DNA of 15,620 nucleotides from JBEKVE01 sp049514335 (GTDB lineage: Bacteria; Actinomycetota; Acidimicrobiia; Acidimicrobiales; UBA8190): the NCBI GenBank assembly GCA_049514335.1, contig JBEKVE010000102.1:1-15620 (forward strand). Reading direction: 5' to 3'. The notes beneath the pieces were generated by a model. It was not told the origin of the DNA, did no database searches, and was given only the letters and a program-made list of their open reading frames with translations. Numbering within the stretch: position 1 is the first letter of the stretch; each line of letters starts with the position of its first letter. Shown in pieces: positions 1 to 6,876 of this stretch. The position numbers and the translations under genes are program-made.

Positions 1-812
1 GGGCCCTTGGCCGCGAACGCCGTCCGCACGAACACGGGGTGGGTGTGCACCAGGTCGGCGATGAGCGAGACCGAAAGCCGGGGGTCGGCCAGCGCCGCGC
101 CCACGAGACCCGGGGCGCGCGCCACCAGGGGCGGCATGGCGTTGCCCACATGCGTGACGAGGCGGGCCCCGGCGTCGGCGGCGGCCAGTGCGGCATCGGC
201 GTCGCAGGCTGAGTGGCCCACGGCCACGAGCGTTCCCGCCGCACTGAGGCGGGCCACGGCCTCGAGCGCGCCGGGCAGCTCGGGGGCGAGGGTCACCACC
301 GCGACGCCGGTGCCGAGCCCGGCGAGCCAGGCCGTATCCACGGTGGGGCGCAGCGCCTCGGGGCGGTGGGCGCCGGCGACGGCCAGGAACGGGCCCTCGA
401 GGTGCGCCCCGGCGATCTCGGGGCGGCTCTGCAGTGGTCGCGCCGCCGCCTCCCGCACCCGGGCCAGGGAATGCTCGAGGTCGGCGAGCGGGGCCGAGGT
501 GAGCGTGGGGCACCAGGTGGTGACCCCGTGGGAGAGCAGAGCCCGGTCGAAGGCCGACCACTGCCCGCCGGCCGCCACCGCCACGTCGAGATCGCCGATC
601 CCGTTTACCTGCAGATCGACGAACCCCGGCCCGAGGACCACGTCGGGCACGTCGCCCCGGGTGGGGCGCACGGCGGCGACGAGGCCGTCCTCCACCACCA
701 CCTCGGCGTCGCGCACCACGCCGTCGCCAGTGACGACCGCGGCGGCGCGCACCACGGTGGAGGGGGCTGCTCCCCCCAGAGAGGGGGTGGACGGCCTGGT
801 CACGGGGGTCAC
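1..812 (-). CDS. nagA: N-acetylglucosamine-6-phosphate deacetylase (3' end missing)
   Basis: Likely cytoplasmic amidohydrolase that removes acetate from GlcNAc-6-phosphate in amino-sugar and cell-wall recycling. The visible 270 residues show the NagA signatures in order: PGFVDLQVNG ending at G71, HLEGPF at 137-142 with metal-binding Glu139, GHSA with His200, and VTHVGNAMPP with His221. The His200/His221 spacing of 21 equals that of E. coli NagA His195/His216. LIADLVHTHP near residue 250 matches the substrate-binding segment. The catalytic Asp and the C-terminus lie beyond the window. I chose GTG at 812 because a TACCGT box lies 9 bases upstream; GTG at 803, 755 or 752 are alternatives. The gene is transcribed divergently from the thioesterase gene. 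Metal ligands are assigned from family knowledge. Confidence 0.88.
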   Translation of the reverse strand, partial: MTPVTRPSTPSLGGAAPSTVVRAAAVVTGDGVVRDAEVVVEDGLVAAVRPTRGDVPDVVLGPGFVDLQVNGIGDLDVAVAAGGQWSAFDRALLSHGVTTWCPTLTSAPLADLEHSLARVREAAARPLQSRPEIAGAHLEGPFLAVAGAHRPEALRPTVDTAWLAGLGTGVAVVTLAPELPGALEAVARLSAAGTLVAVGHSACDADAALAAADAGARLVTHVGNAMPPLVARAPGLVGAALADPRLSVSLIADLVHTHPVFVRTAFAAKG

Positions 813-819
813 GGCAGCC

Positions 820-831
820 GTACGGTACCGT
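820..831. promoter_or_regulatory. Palindromic divergent promoter, two overlapping -10 boxes
   Basis: The perfect palindrome ACGGTACCGT (822-831) carries a TACCGT box on each strand. The plus-strand box (826-831) lies 8 bases before GTG 840 of the thioesterase. The minus-strand box (827-822) lies 9 bases before GTG 812 of nagA. TAnnnT is the usual actinobacterial -10 form, and the short spacing implies leaderless mRNAs. No clear -35 is seen. This is inferred from sequence only. Confidence 0.5.
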
Positions 832-839
832 CTCGGCCC

Positions 840-1244
840 GTGGCCGACCCCCGCGTGCAGGTCCCACCCAATTGCGACCTCACCCTCGGCATGGTGTGCG
901 TGGACAAGTCCGAGCCGGGGACGACGGTCTGGGAGATGCCCGCCGACGAGCGCTTCGCCAACCCGGTGGGGGTCCTGCAGGGCGGCTTCCTGGCGGCGTG
1001 CTGCGACTCGGCCATGGGCGCCGCCACCGTCACCTGGGCCCGGGGGCGCAAGGTCCGCTCCGCCAACGCGGAGCTGAAGGTGAGCTTCCTGGCGCCGGTG
1101 CGTCCGGGGGGCGTGCTCACCTGCACGGCCCGGGTCATCTCCGGCGGCGAGCGGGTGGCCTTCGTCGAGGCGGAGATGGTCGACCCTTCGGGCCGCCCCG
1201 TAGCAAAGGCCAGCTCGACCTACCTGTTGAGCCCCCGGGACTGA
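840..1244 (+). CDS. PaaI-type hot-dog fold thioesterase
   Basis: 134-residue single-domain hot-dog protein, the usual length for the PaaI/YbgC-like acyl-CoA thioesterase superfamily. The signature helix segment is at residues 41-60: N41, then LQGGFLAACCDSAMG, with acidic D56 in the place where family members carry a catalytic Asp/Glu. The common HGG is QGG here. The rest is the expected beta-sheet pattern, including the AELKVSFLAPVRPG strand typical of the family, and ends SSTYLLSPRD. The substrate cannot be told from sequence; an acyl-CoA or aryl-CoA thioester is the family expectation. GTG 840 gives a full-length domain and follows a TACCGT box by 8 bases; ATG 891 would cut the first strand. 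It is monocistronic, divergent from nagA and followed by a 198-base gap. Confidence 0.82.
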   Translation: MADPRVQVPPNCDLTLGMVCVDKSEPGTTVWEMPADERFANPVGVLQGGFLAACCDSAMGAATVTWARGRKVRSANAELKVSFLAPVRPGGVLTCTARVISGGERVAFVEAEMVDPSGRPVAKASSTYLLSPRD

Positions 1245-1442
1245 CGTCCGCAGCCCTGCCGCCGGGCAGGTCGCCGGCCGGGGACGGGTGAAGCGCCCAG
1301 TAAGGCGCCGGGGTGGGCCATGCTTGCAGCATCTCGCCTGGTCGGGGAGGATGTTGAACTGCCGGAATGGGCGTGGACGGTGCACGGCGCCGCCCTCCAC
1401 GGCATCTGGTCGGGCGCCACGGCAGGCGCAGAGGGAGGGTCG
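1245..1442 (+). other. Gap with three small inverted repeats
   Basis: I find no convincing gene here. Three short hairpin-capable repeats occur: CCTGCC/GGCAGG (1255-1260 and 1265-1270, 4-base loop) just after the thioesterase stop; GCGCC/GGCGC (1293-1297 and 1304-1308); and ATGCT/AGCAT (1320-1324 and 1328-1332, 3-base loop). None has a T-tract. The first may serve as a weak terminator. The promoter of the following operon is probably here but I cannot place it. Confidence 0.35.
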
Positions 1443-1811
1443 GTGCCGGGACGCGACGGAGCACGGTCGGGACGCGACGGGGGGCTCACGGCCGCCGGCG
1501 GCGACTTCATCCAGCTCGTCGTCGACTACGCCAAGCAGGAGACGCTCGGCCCCCTGAAGGGCCTCGGACGGTTCCTGGCCTTCGGCGTGGCGGGCTCGGT
1601 GGCCCTGTCGGCGGGCGGGGTCTTCCTCCTGCTGGCCGTGCTCCGTGCCCTGCAGAGCGAGACGGGTTCGACCTTCACCGGCCACCTGAGCTGGCTGCCC
1701 TACCTGATCACGGCGGTACTGGCCGTGGCGGTGATGGGCCTGGCGGCTTTGCGCATCACCAAGGGGCCGGCCGCCAAGTCCGGCCGCGACCGCCACGACG
1801 GGAGACGATGA
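1443..1811 (+). CDS. Two-helix membrane protein, Holin-X-like
   Basis: 122-residue protein with a short polar N-terminus, an amphipathic segment FIQLVVDYAKQETLGPLKGL (22-41), then two hydrophobic helices at about 43-69 and 85-104 and a basic tail. This layout resembles actinobacterial 'phage holin family' proteins (Pfam Holin-X, PF07332), which are chromosomal membrane proteins of unknown role, so I do not call it a lysis gene. GTG 1443 is chosen because a purine-rich GAGGGAGGG lies just upstream (1431-1439). An in-frame ATG at 1320 would add 41 residues with no hydrophobic or conserved look and no ribosome site. The stop overlaps the next start as ATGA (1808-1811), so the two are translationally coupled. 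Family assignment is by pattern recall. Confidence 0.68.
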   Translation: MPGRDGARSGRDGGLTAAGGDFIQLVVDYAKQETLGPLKGLGRFLAFGVAGSVALSAGGVFLLLAVLRALQSETGSTFTGHLSWLPYLITAVLAVAVMGLAALRITKGPAAKSGRDRHDGRR

Positions 1812-2023
1812 CCATGGCCGAACCGGCCCGCATCACCCGCGACGACCTGGAGGCGAAGCTCCGGGAGATGTCGGGGACCGTGGACGACACCGTGGAGGCG
1901 GCCCGGCCCAAGCTCATCGCCGGGGCGGTGGGCGGTGTCGTGCTGGCCGTGCTCGTCGCCTACCTCCTCGGTCGGCGCCGGGGGCGCAAGCGCTCCGCCA
2001 TCGTCGAAATCCGCAAGGTCTGA
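1808..2023 (+). CDS. Small single-pass membrane protein
   Basis: 71 residues: a charged, probably helical N-terminus (ITRDDLEAKLREMSGTVDDT), one transmembrane segment at about residues 37-54 rich in Gly/Ala/Val/Leu, then a strongly basic GRRRGRKR stretch that predicts the C-terminus in the cytoplasm. The start ATG 1808 overlaps the previous stop by four bases; ATG 1814 is a second in-frame choice. The next gene begins 2 bases after the stop. I do not recognise a family with confidence; the layout recalls small envelope proteins found beside Holin-X proteins. It is probably real, given coupling on both sides and good membrane topology. Confidence 0.66.
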   Translation: MTMAEPARITRDDLEAKLREMSGTVDDTVEAARPKLIAGAVGGVVLAVLVAYLLGRRRGRKRSAIVEIRKV

Positions 2024-2025
2024 GC

Positions 2026-2247
2026 ATGGACCGCCTGCTTCGAACCCTCGTGTCCCGCGCCGCGCGGCGGGGTCTCGCCGGTGAGCCGGTGTGGCTGGCC
2101 GTGGCGGCGGCGGCATGGCTGGTGCGCAGGGCCCGTTCCCAGCGCGACGAGGTCGTGTGGAGCGGGCGCGTCGAGCCGGGGGAGCGCATCGTGATCGCCG
2201 TGGGCGATCCGCGCGCCGCACAGCCGGCGCCCGCCGGCGGGGAGTGA
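2026..2247 (+). CDS. Small basic hypothetical protein
   Basis: 73 residues, family not recognised. Residues 20-33 (EPVWLAVAAAAWLV) form a short hydrophobic helix flanked by Arg-rich stretches (SRAARRG and RRARSQRD). This is followed by a small VVWSGRVEPGERIVIAV segment of likely beta character and a Pro/Ala tail. The short hydrophobic run may be a membrane anchor or an amphipathic helix. It sits 2 bases after the previous gene, and its stop overlaps the trmI start as GTGA (2244-2247), so it belongs to the same operon. Coding status rests mainly on this tight packing. Confidence 0.6.
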   Translation: MDRLLRTLVSRAARRGLAGEPVWLAVAAAAWLVRRARSQRDEVVWSGRVEPGERIVIAVGDPRAAQPAPAGGE

Positions 2248-3104
2248 CGCCGCTCGCCGGCGTGAGACGCGGCCCGCTGGCGGCGGGGGAGCGGGTCCTG
2301 CTGGTGGATCCCAAACAACGCCGCTATCTCGTCACCCTGCACGCCGGCGCGCAGTTCCACACCCACAGCGGCATCCTCGCCCACGACGACGTCATCGGTC
2401 GGGACGAGGGGTCGACCGTCTCGGCGACCACCGGGCGCCGCTTCGTCGTCTTCCGCCCGACGTTGGCCGAGGTGGTCCTGAAGATGCCGCGCGGCGCGCA
2501 GGTCATCTACCCGAAGGATCTCGGCGCCATCCTTCTCGCCGCCGACATCGGCCCGGGCATGCGCGTGCTCGAGGCCGGCGTGGGCTCGGGCGCGCTGTCC
2601 CTGGCGCTGCTGCGGGCGGGGGCCGAGGTCGTGGGGTACGAGGTGCGCCCCGACTTCGCCGCCGGGGCGCGCGCCAACGTGGCCGCCTGGGCCGGACCCG
2701 ATGTGCCCTACCGTGTCGAGGAGCGTGACGTCTACGCCGGCATCGAGGAGCGCGGTCTCGATCGCGTCGTGCTCGACCTGCCCGAGCCGTGGCGGGCGCT
2801 CGGCGCGGTCACGGAGGCGCTTCGACCCGGGGGGATCGTGCTCGCCTACCTGCCGTCGATCACCCAGGTGGCGACGCTGCGCGCCACCATGGCCGAAGGG
2901 CCGTTCGGGATGGAGGAGACCTCGGAGGTCCTGCGACGGACCTGGCACGTCGAGCAGCGATCGGTGCGTCCCGACCACCGCATGGTGGCCCACACCGGCT
3001 TCCTCACGAGCGCCCGCCTGCTCGTGCCCGAGCCGCAGGACGCCGAGCCGCAGGACGCCGAGCCGCAGGACGCCGAGCCGCAGGACGCCGAGCCGCAGGA
3101 CTGA
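2244..3104 (+). CDS. trmI: tRNA (adenine-58-N1)-methyltransferase TrmI
   Basis: 286-residue SAM-dependent enzyme that methylates A58 in the T-loop of tRNA; the family works as a homotetramer. The N-terminal small domain (about 1-85) contains GAQFHTHSGILAHDDVIG and the VIYPKDLGAIL segment leading into the Rossmann fold. The SAM loop VLEAGVGSG is at 108-116. LDLPEPW carries D178, the expected catalytic Asp (compare D181 of M. tuberculosis Rv2118c). RRTWHVEQRSVRPDHRMVAHTGFL near the C-terminus is typical of actinobacterial TrmI. The last 24 residues are an EPQDA tandem repeat not known to me in the family. GTG 2244 overlaps the previous stop. Placement near mpa recalls Mycobacterium, where Rv2118c is close to mpa (Rv2115c). 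Confidence 0.94.
   Translation: MTPLAGVRRGPLAAGERVLLVDPKQRRYLVTLHAGAQFHTHSGILAHDDVIGRDEGSTVSATTGRRFVVFRPTLAEVVLKMPRGAQVIYPKDLGAILLAADIGPGMRVLEAGVGSGALSLALLRAGAEVVGYEVRPDFAAGARANVAAWAGPDVPYRVEERDVYAGIEERGLDRVVLDLPEPWRALGAVTEALRPGGIVLAYLPSITQVATLRATMAEGPFGMEETSEVLRRTWHVEQRSVRPDHRMVAHTGFLTSARLLVPEPQDAEPQDAEPQDAEPQDAEPQD
3030..3101 (+). repeat. 15-bp tandem repeat encoding EPQDA
   Basis: Four exact copies of GAGCCGCAGGACGCC (3030-3089) plus a 12-base partial copy (3090-3101) run straight into the trmI stop codon. They encode (EPQDA)4-EPQD. The copies are identical at every base, which suggests recent slippage expansion rather than old selection. Confidence 0.97.
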
Positions 3105-3119
3105 GCGACGAGCGGGGCG

Positions 3120-3356
3120 TCAGCTCGTCTCGATGAAGATGCACTCCCCGGGGCACTCCTCGGCCGCTTCGGTCACGGCGTCCTGGAGCTCGTCGGGGAC
3201 GAGGGCCATGCCCGCCGACCCGCCCGGGTCGTTGCGCACCTGGTCCCCCTCTTTGACGTAGGCGAGGCCGTCGTCGAGCAGCGTGAAGACGGCCGGCGCG
3301 ATCTCCTCGCACAGCCCGTCGCCGGTGCACAGATCCTGGTCGATCCAGACCTTCAT
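3120..3356 (-). CDS. Small 3Fe-4S-type ferredoxin
   Basis: 78-residue electron carrier. It shows the single-cluster pattern of actinobacterial [3Fe-4S] ferredoxins: C10-x5-C16 in LCTGDGLCEEIAP, then C68-P69. C72 is a further cysteine that could matter for cluster type. The AP..F..LDDG..YV segment after Cys16 is typical of P450-associated ferredoxins. The middle (GDQVRNDPGGSAGMALVPDE) is an insertion relative to the shortest members. The gene is convergent with trmI (15 bases between) and divergent from mpa. ATG 3356 is the natural start. GGGAGAGG lies 13 bases upstream, slightly far, and a good promoter sits beyond it. No redox partner gene is in the window, so its client is unknown. Confidence 0.88.
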   Translation of the reverse strand: MKVWIDQDLCTGDGLCEEIAPAVFTLLDDGLAYVKEGDQVRNDPGGSAGMALVPDELQDAVTEAAEECPGECIFIETS

Positions 3357-3657
3357 CGGCTTGTCTTCGCCTCTCCCGTCATCTCCGTCGCCGCAACCGG
3401 ACGGTAACGACGCCCTGTCGGAGGTGTCAACTGACCTCGGAGGTGCCGCGCCGCACGCCGTTGTCGACCGGATCCCACGTCACGGCAGGTCGGCCGCCGG
3501 GCCCGCCGACTGCCACCCCTGCTGGTCACGGCCTCCGAGTTTACCGGGCGGTCAGCCGTACCCGGGCCACGCACGGCGTCAAAGGTGCGCCCCGGAGCGC
3601 CAATCGCCATTCGGGCCGGTGTATGGTCCCCAGAGGGGCCCCGAACACGCCAGGGAG
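3357..3657. other. Intergenic region between ferredoxin and mpa
   Basis: About 300 bases without a supported gene; open frames crossing it lack family features. It holds the ferredoxin promoter on the minus strand. On the plus strand a TATGGT box (3622-3627) without a good -35 could start an mpa transcript about 24 bases before GTG 3658. I see no strong hairpin or riboswitch-like structure. Confidence 0.5.
3401..3430 (-). promoter_or_regulatory. Ferredoxin promoter (TTGACA / TACCGT)
   Basis: On the minus strand a perfect TTGACA -35 (3430-3425) is followed after 18 bases by TACCGT (3406-3401). The spacing predicts a start site near 3394 and a leader of about 40 bases before ATG 3356. It is the only promoter in the window with a consensus -35. 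Confidence 0.6.
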
Positions 3658-3658
3658 G
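3652..3658 (+). promoter_or_regulatory. AGGGAGG ribosome-site-like sequence at mpa start
   Basis: AGGGAGG ends on the first base of the preferred GTG start, which is too close for normal Shine-Dalgarno use. Either the site is fortuitous, or the start is GTG 3619, or initiation uses a non-canonical codon slightly downstream. Confidence 0.4.
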
Positions 3659-5313
3659 TGGTTCCGACGGCCGAGTCAGACGAGGAGAGACAGCTGGCGC
3701 TGCGCGAGGAGCTCGACCGGCTTCGGGAGCGTTCGCGCCACGCCGAGGAAGAGGTCGGCATCCTGCGCCGACGTCTGTCGGAGGGCCCCGGGCGCGTGCA
3801 GTCGCTCGAGGAGCGCCTCCTCGAGACCAAGGGCCAACTGGCCCAGGCCGTCTCGCAGAACGAGAAGCTGACCTACACGCTGCAGCAGGCGAAGGAGCAC
3901 ATCGCCGCCCTGCGCGAGGAGGTCGACAAGCTCACCCAACCGCCCTCGGCCTACGGCACATTCCTCGCCCGCAACGACGACGGCACCGTCGACGTCTTCT
4001 CGGGCGGCCGCAAGATGCGGGTGGCCCTCCATCCCGAGCTGGCCGACAACGCCGACGTCGAGTTGCAGCGGGGATCCGAGGTGGTGCTGAACGTCGAGCT
4101 CTCCCACGACCTGCTCGACGTGCACCTGCGCGCCGGCGACGCCGTGCTCATGGAGACGCGGTCGCAGCTGTTGGTGGAGAAGCTGCCGCGCCCCGAGGTG
4201 GAGGAGCTCGTCCTCGAAGAGGTCCCCGACGTCACCTACGCCGACGTCGGCGGCCTCGACAGCCAGATCGAGGCCATCACCGACGCGGTGGAGCTGCCGT
4301 ACCTGCACCGGGCGCTGTTCAACGAGTACAAGCTGCCGGCGCCCAAGGGCATCCTGCTCTACGGGCCTCCGGGGTGCGGCAAGACGCTCATCGCCAAGGC
4401 GGTGGCCAACTCGTTGGCGAAGAAGGTGGCCCAGGTGACGGGCAACGCCAACATCCGCAGCTACTTCCTCAACATCAAGGGTCCCGAGCTCCTCAACAAG
4501 TACGTGGGGGAGACCGAGCGCCAGATCCGCCTGGTGTTCCAGCGCGCCAGGGAGAAGGCGGAGGAAGGCGTCCCCGTCATCGTGTTCTTCGACGAGATGG
4601 ATTCGCTGTTCCGCACCAGAGGCACGGGGATCAGCTCCGACATCGAGTCCACCATCGTGCCGCAGCTGCTGGCGGAGATCGACGGCGTGGAGACCCTGCG
4701 CGACGTCATCGTCATCGGGGCGTCGAACCGCGAGGACCTCATCGACCCCGCCATCCTGCGCCCGGGGCGCCTCGACGTGAAGATCAAGATCGAGCGGCCC
4801 GACGAGGAGTCCGCCACCCAGATCTTCGCCCGCTACCTCACCCCCGATCTGCCCATCGACACGGGCGAGATCGAGCGGCTGGGCGGTGGCGACCCGGCCA
4901 AGACGGTGCAGGCCATGATCGAGGACACCGTGACGGAGATGTACCGCGCCGACGACGAGAACAAGTTCCTCGAGGTGACCTACCAGAACGGCGACAAGGA
5001 AGTGCTGTACTACCGGGACTTCGCCTCGGGGGCGATGATCGAGAACATCGTCCGCCGGGCGAAGAAGCTCGCCATCAAGCGGGAGATCGCCAAGGAGGGT
5101 GCCGGCGTGCGCACCTCGGACCTCGTGGAGTCGATCCGCCGGGAGTACAAGGAGAACGAGGACCTCCCCAACACCACCAACCCCGACGACTGGGCCCGGA
5201 TCTCGGGCAAGAAGGGCGAGCGCATCGTCTACGTGCGGACCCTCCTGGCCGACACCGAGGAGACCCGGGGCGGGCGTTCCATCGAGCGGGTGGGTACCGG
5301 CCAGTACCTCTGA
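3658..5313 (+). CDS. mpa: Proteasome-associated AAA ATPase (Mpa/ARC)
   Basis: Hexameric unfoldase that recognises Pup-tagged proteins and threads them into the 20S core. From GTG 3658 it has 551 residues, against about 590-609 in Rhodococcus and M. tuberculosis. Order of parts: N-terminal coiled coil, about 8-93, the Pup-binding region; OB domains, about 98-200, beginning PPSAYGTFL; AAA module with Walker A GPPGCGKT 236-243, Walker B VIVFFDEMD 307-315 (D312, E313) and the sensor/Arg segment GASNRED...RPGRLD. The inter-domain C-terminal part has NTTNPDDWARISGKKGERIVY, highly conserved in the family. It ends GTGQYL, the C-terminal motif that docks into the proteasome alpha ring. The start is uncertain (GTG 3619 also in frame). 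It lies upstream of dop with a 75-base gap, so is probably its own transcript. Confidence 0.97.
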   Translation: MVPTAESDEERQLALREELDRLRERSRHAEEEVGILRRRLSEGPGRVQSLEERLLETKGQLAQAVSQNEKLTYTLQQAKEHIAALREEVDKLTQPPSAYGTFLARNDDGTVDVFSGGRKMRVALHPELADNADVELQRGSEVVLNVELSHDLLDVHLRAGDAVLMETRSQLLVEKLPRPEVEELVLEEVPDVTYADVGGLDSQIEAITDAVELPYLHRALFNEYKLPAPKGILLYGPPGCGKTLIAKAVANSLAKKVAQVTGNANIRSYFLNIKGPELLNKYVGETERQIRLVFQRAREKAEEGVPVIVFFDEMDSLFRTRGTGISSDIESTIVPQLLAEIDGVETLRDVIVIGASNREDLIDPAILRPGRLDVKIKIERPDEESATQIFARYLTPDLPIDTGEIERLGGGDPAKTVQAMIEDTVTEMYRADDENKFLEVTYQNGDKEVLYYRDFASGAMIENIVRRAKKLAIKREIAKEGAGVRTSDLVESIRREYKENEDLPNTTNPDDWARISGKKGERIVYVRTLLADTEETRGGRSIERVGTGQYL

Positions 5314-5321
5314 GCTGCGTT

Positions 5322-5337
5322 CGGGGGTCGCCCCCCG
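5322..5337 (+). terminator. Possible hairpin after mpa
   Basis: CGGGGG (5322-5327) pairs with CCCCCG (5332-5337) around a 4-base loop, 9 bases after the mpa stop. There is no T-tract, so it is at best a weak intrinsic terminator of the kind seen in high-GC genomes. A promoter-like box for dop follows. Confidence 0.3.
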
Positions 5338-5375
5338 CCACCGCAGACCGCCGCGCCGCCGGGGCGGCCACGCAC

Positions 5376-5381
5376 TAGGGT
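5376..5381 (+). promoter_or_regulatory. TAGGGT -10 box for a leaderless dop transcript
   Basis: TAGGGT lies 7 bases before GTG 5389, so transcription would begin at or next to the start codon. It is preceded by CAC, as at pafA and lepB. No -35 consensus is seen. Confidence 0.5.
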
Positions 5382-5388
5382 CGACTTC

Positions 5389-6876
5389 GTGGCGGTCGCC
5401 AAGGTGTGCGGGATCGAGACGGAGTACGGCATCCACCACGTCGGCGGTGACGGCAACCCCGTGGCCTCGTCGTCGTTGCTCGTGAACGCCTACGTGTCCG
5501 ACCTCGCCCGGGCGGGCTGGGACTTCGAGGACGAGACGCCGGGCAACGACGCCCGGGGCTTCGCGCGCGAAGGGGCGCTTCCCCCCGAGGTGGAGACGCA
5601 CCTCGTGAACGCGGTGCTCACCAACGGGGCGCGCTACTACGTCGATCACGCCCATCCCGAGTTCTCCACCCCCGAGTGCGCCGACCCCCTCGAGGTGGTG
5701 CGCTTCGACAAAGCGGGGGAGGAGGTGCTGCGCCGCTCCATGGCCGCTGTGCGCCGCGTCCTGCCCGAAGGCCAGTCGATCGTCGTCTACAAGAACAACT
5801 CCGACGGCAAGGGCAACTCCTACGGCACCCACGAGAACTACCTCATGGACCGAGCCGTCCCCTTCGCCCGCATCGCCCATCTGGTGACGCCGCACTTCGT
5901 CACCCGGCAGATCTTCGCCGGGGCCGGCAAGGTGGGGACCGAGACCGCCGGCAACGCCGGGCGCGACATCCCGTTCCAGCTCTCGCAACGCGCCGAGTTC
6001 TTCGAGGAGGAGATCGGCCTCGAGACGACGCTCAAGCGCCCCATCGTGAACACCCGCGACGAGCCCCACGCCGATCCGCAGCGGTACCGGCGTCTGCACG
6101 TCATCGTGGGTGACGCCAACCTGTGTGAGGTGGCCACCTTCTTGAAGGTGGGGACCACGGCGCTCGTGCTGGCGCTCATCGAGGACGACGCCTTCGGCGG
6201 CCACGAGCTCACCCTCGCCAACCCGGTCAAGGCCATCCGCCAGGTCTCCTACGACCCCACCCTGTCGACGGCGCTCGACATGGCCGACGGCAGGACGGCC
6301 ACCGCCGTGGCGCTGCAGTGGGAGCTGTTCGGGCTGGCCCGCAAGTACGCCGAGGACCGGGGCCTCGCCTGTCTCGGCGACGAGGCCGTGGGGGAGCAGG
6401 TCCTGCAACGCTGGGAGGACGTCCTGCACGGGCTCGAAACCGACCCCGACGTGGTGGCGGACCGGGTCGACTGGGCGGCCAAGCTGAAGCTCCTCGAGGC
6501 CTACCGCGAGCGCCACCACCTCGACTGGGACGACCACCGCCTGGCCGCGGTGGACCTGCAGTACCACGATCTGCGCCCCGAGCGGTCGCTGTACGCCCGG
6601 CTCGACACCGAGCACCTGGTGGGGGAGCAGGAGGTGCTGGCGGCGGTGACCGAACCCCCCCGCACCACCCGGGCCTACTTCCGGGGTCAGTGCTTGCGCC
6701 GGTGGGCGTCGTCGGTGGCCAGCGCCAACTGGGACTCCCTCGTGTTCGACCTCGGTACCGATCCCCTCCGACGCGTCCCTATGATGGATCCGCTACGTGG
6801 TACGGCCGAGCACGTGGAGGAGCTCCTGCAGGCAAGCTCCTCCCCGTCGGAGCTGTTGGCACGGCTGAGCGCCTAG
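5389..6876 (+). CDS. dop: Pup deamidase/depupylase Dop
   Basis: 495-residue enzyme of the carboxylate-amine ligase fold that removes Pup from substrates and, where Pup ends in Gln, deamidates it. The N-terminal GIETEYGI supplies E10, the expected Mg/ATP-binding Glu. YYVDHAHPEFSTPEC carries D86, matching the catalytic Asp94 of M. tuberculosis Dop. Family segments VVYKNNSDGKGNSYGTHENYL and TRDEPHADPQRYRRLHVIVGD are intact. It is distinguished from PafA by DHAHPE (PafA has DVGSHPE), by KNNSDGKGNSYGTHEN, and by a longer N-terminal region (about 40-65) where the Dop loop lies. GTG 5389 is chosen from a TAGGGT box 7 bases upstream and from family alignment. It is first gene of dop-pup-prcB-prcA; the pup ribosome site overlaps its stop. 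Confidence 0.96.
   Translation: MAVAKVCGIETEYGIHHVGGDGNPVASSSLLVNAYVSDLARAGWDFEDETPGNDARGFAREGALPPEVETHLVNAVLTNGARYYVDHAHPEFSTPECADPLEVVRFDKAGEEVLRRSMAAVRRVLPEGQSIVVYKNNSDGKGNSYGTHENYLMDRAVPFARIAHLVTPHFVTRQIFAGAGKVGTETAGNAGRDIPFQLSQRAEFFEEEIGLETTLKRPIVNTRDEPHADPQRYRRLHVIVGDANLCEVATFLKVGTTALVLALIEDDAFGGHELTLANPVKAIRQVSYDPTLSTALDMADGRTATAVALQWELFGLARKYAEDRGLACLGDEAVGEQVLQRWEDVLHGLETDPDVVADRVDWAAKLKLLEAYRERHHLDWDDHRLAAVDLQYHDLRPERSLYARLDTEHLVGEQEVLAAVTEPPRTTRAYFRGQCLRRWASSVASANWDSLVFDLGTDPLRRVPMMDPLRGTAEHVEELLQASSSPSELLARLSA

Noticed and set aside
7..1077. Plus-strand open frame across the nagA region
   Set aside because: Ala/Arg/Ser-rich translation without motifs; the minus strand encodes clear NagA signatures in the same place.
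1320..1442. Longer start (ATG 1320) for the Holin-X-like protein
   Set aside because: The added 41 residues have no conserved look, the ATG lies within a small inverted repeat and there is no ribosome site, whereas GTG 1443 follows GAGGGAGGG.
1443..1811. Phage lysis holin or prophage remnant
   Set aside because: No other phage gene is nearby and the gene is locked in an operon with trmI; chromosomal Holin-X proteins are common in actinobacteria.
3030..3101. CRISPR-like or mobile-element repeat
   Set aside because: Units are 15 bases, directly abutting without spacers and in frame with trmI; it is an internal coding repeat.
3357..3657. Small RNA or riboswitch in the ferredoxin–mpa gap
   Set aside because: No aptamer-like conserved core, strong stem set or terminator could be seen by eye; a covariance-model search would be needed to say more.
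3676..6615. Very long antisense open frame opposite mpa and dop
   Set aside because: Its translation is repetitive Val/Gly/Leu/His/Asp-rich text without family motifs, and it mirrors the codon structure of two unmistakable genes. Stop-free antisense frames are expected at this GC content.
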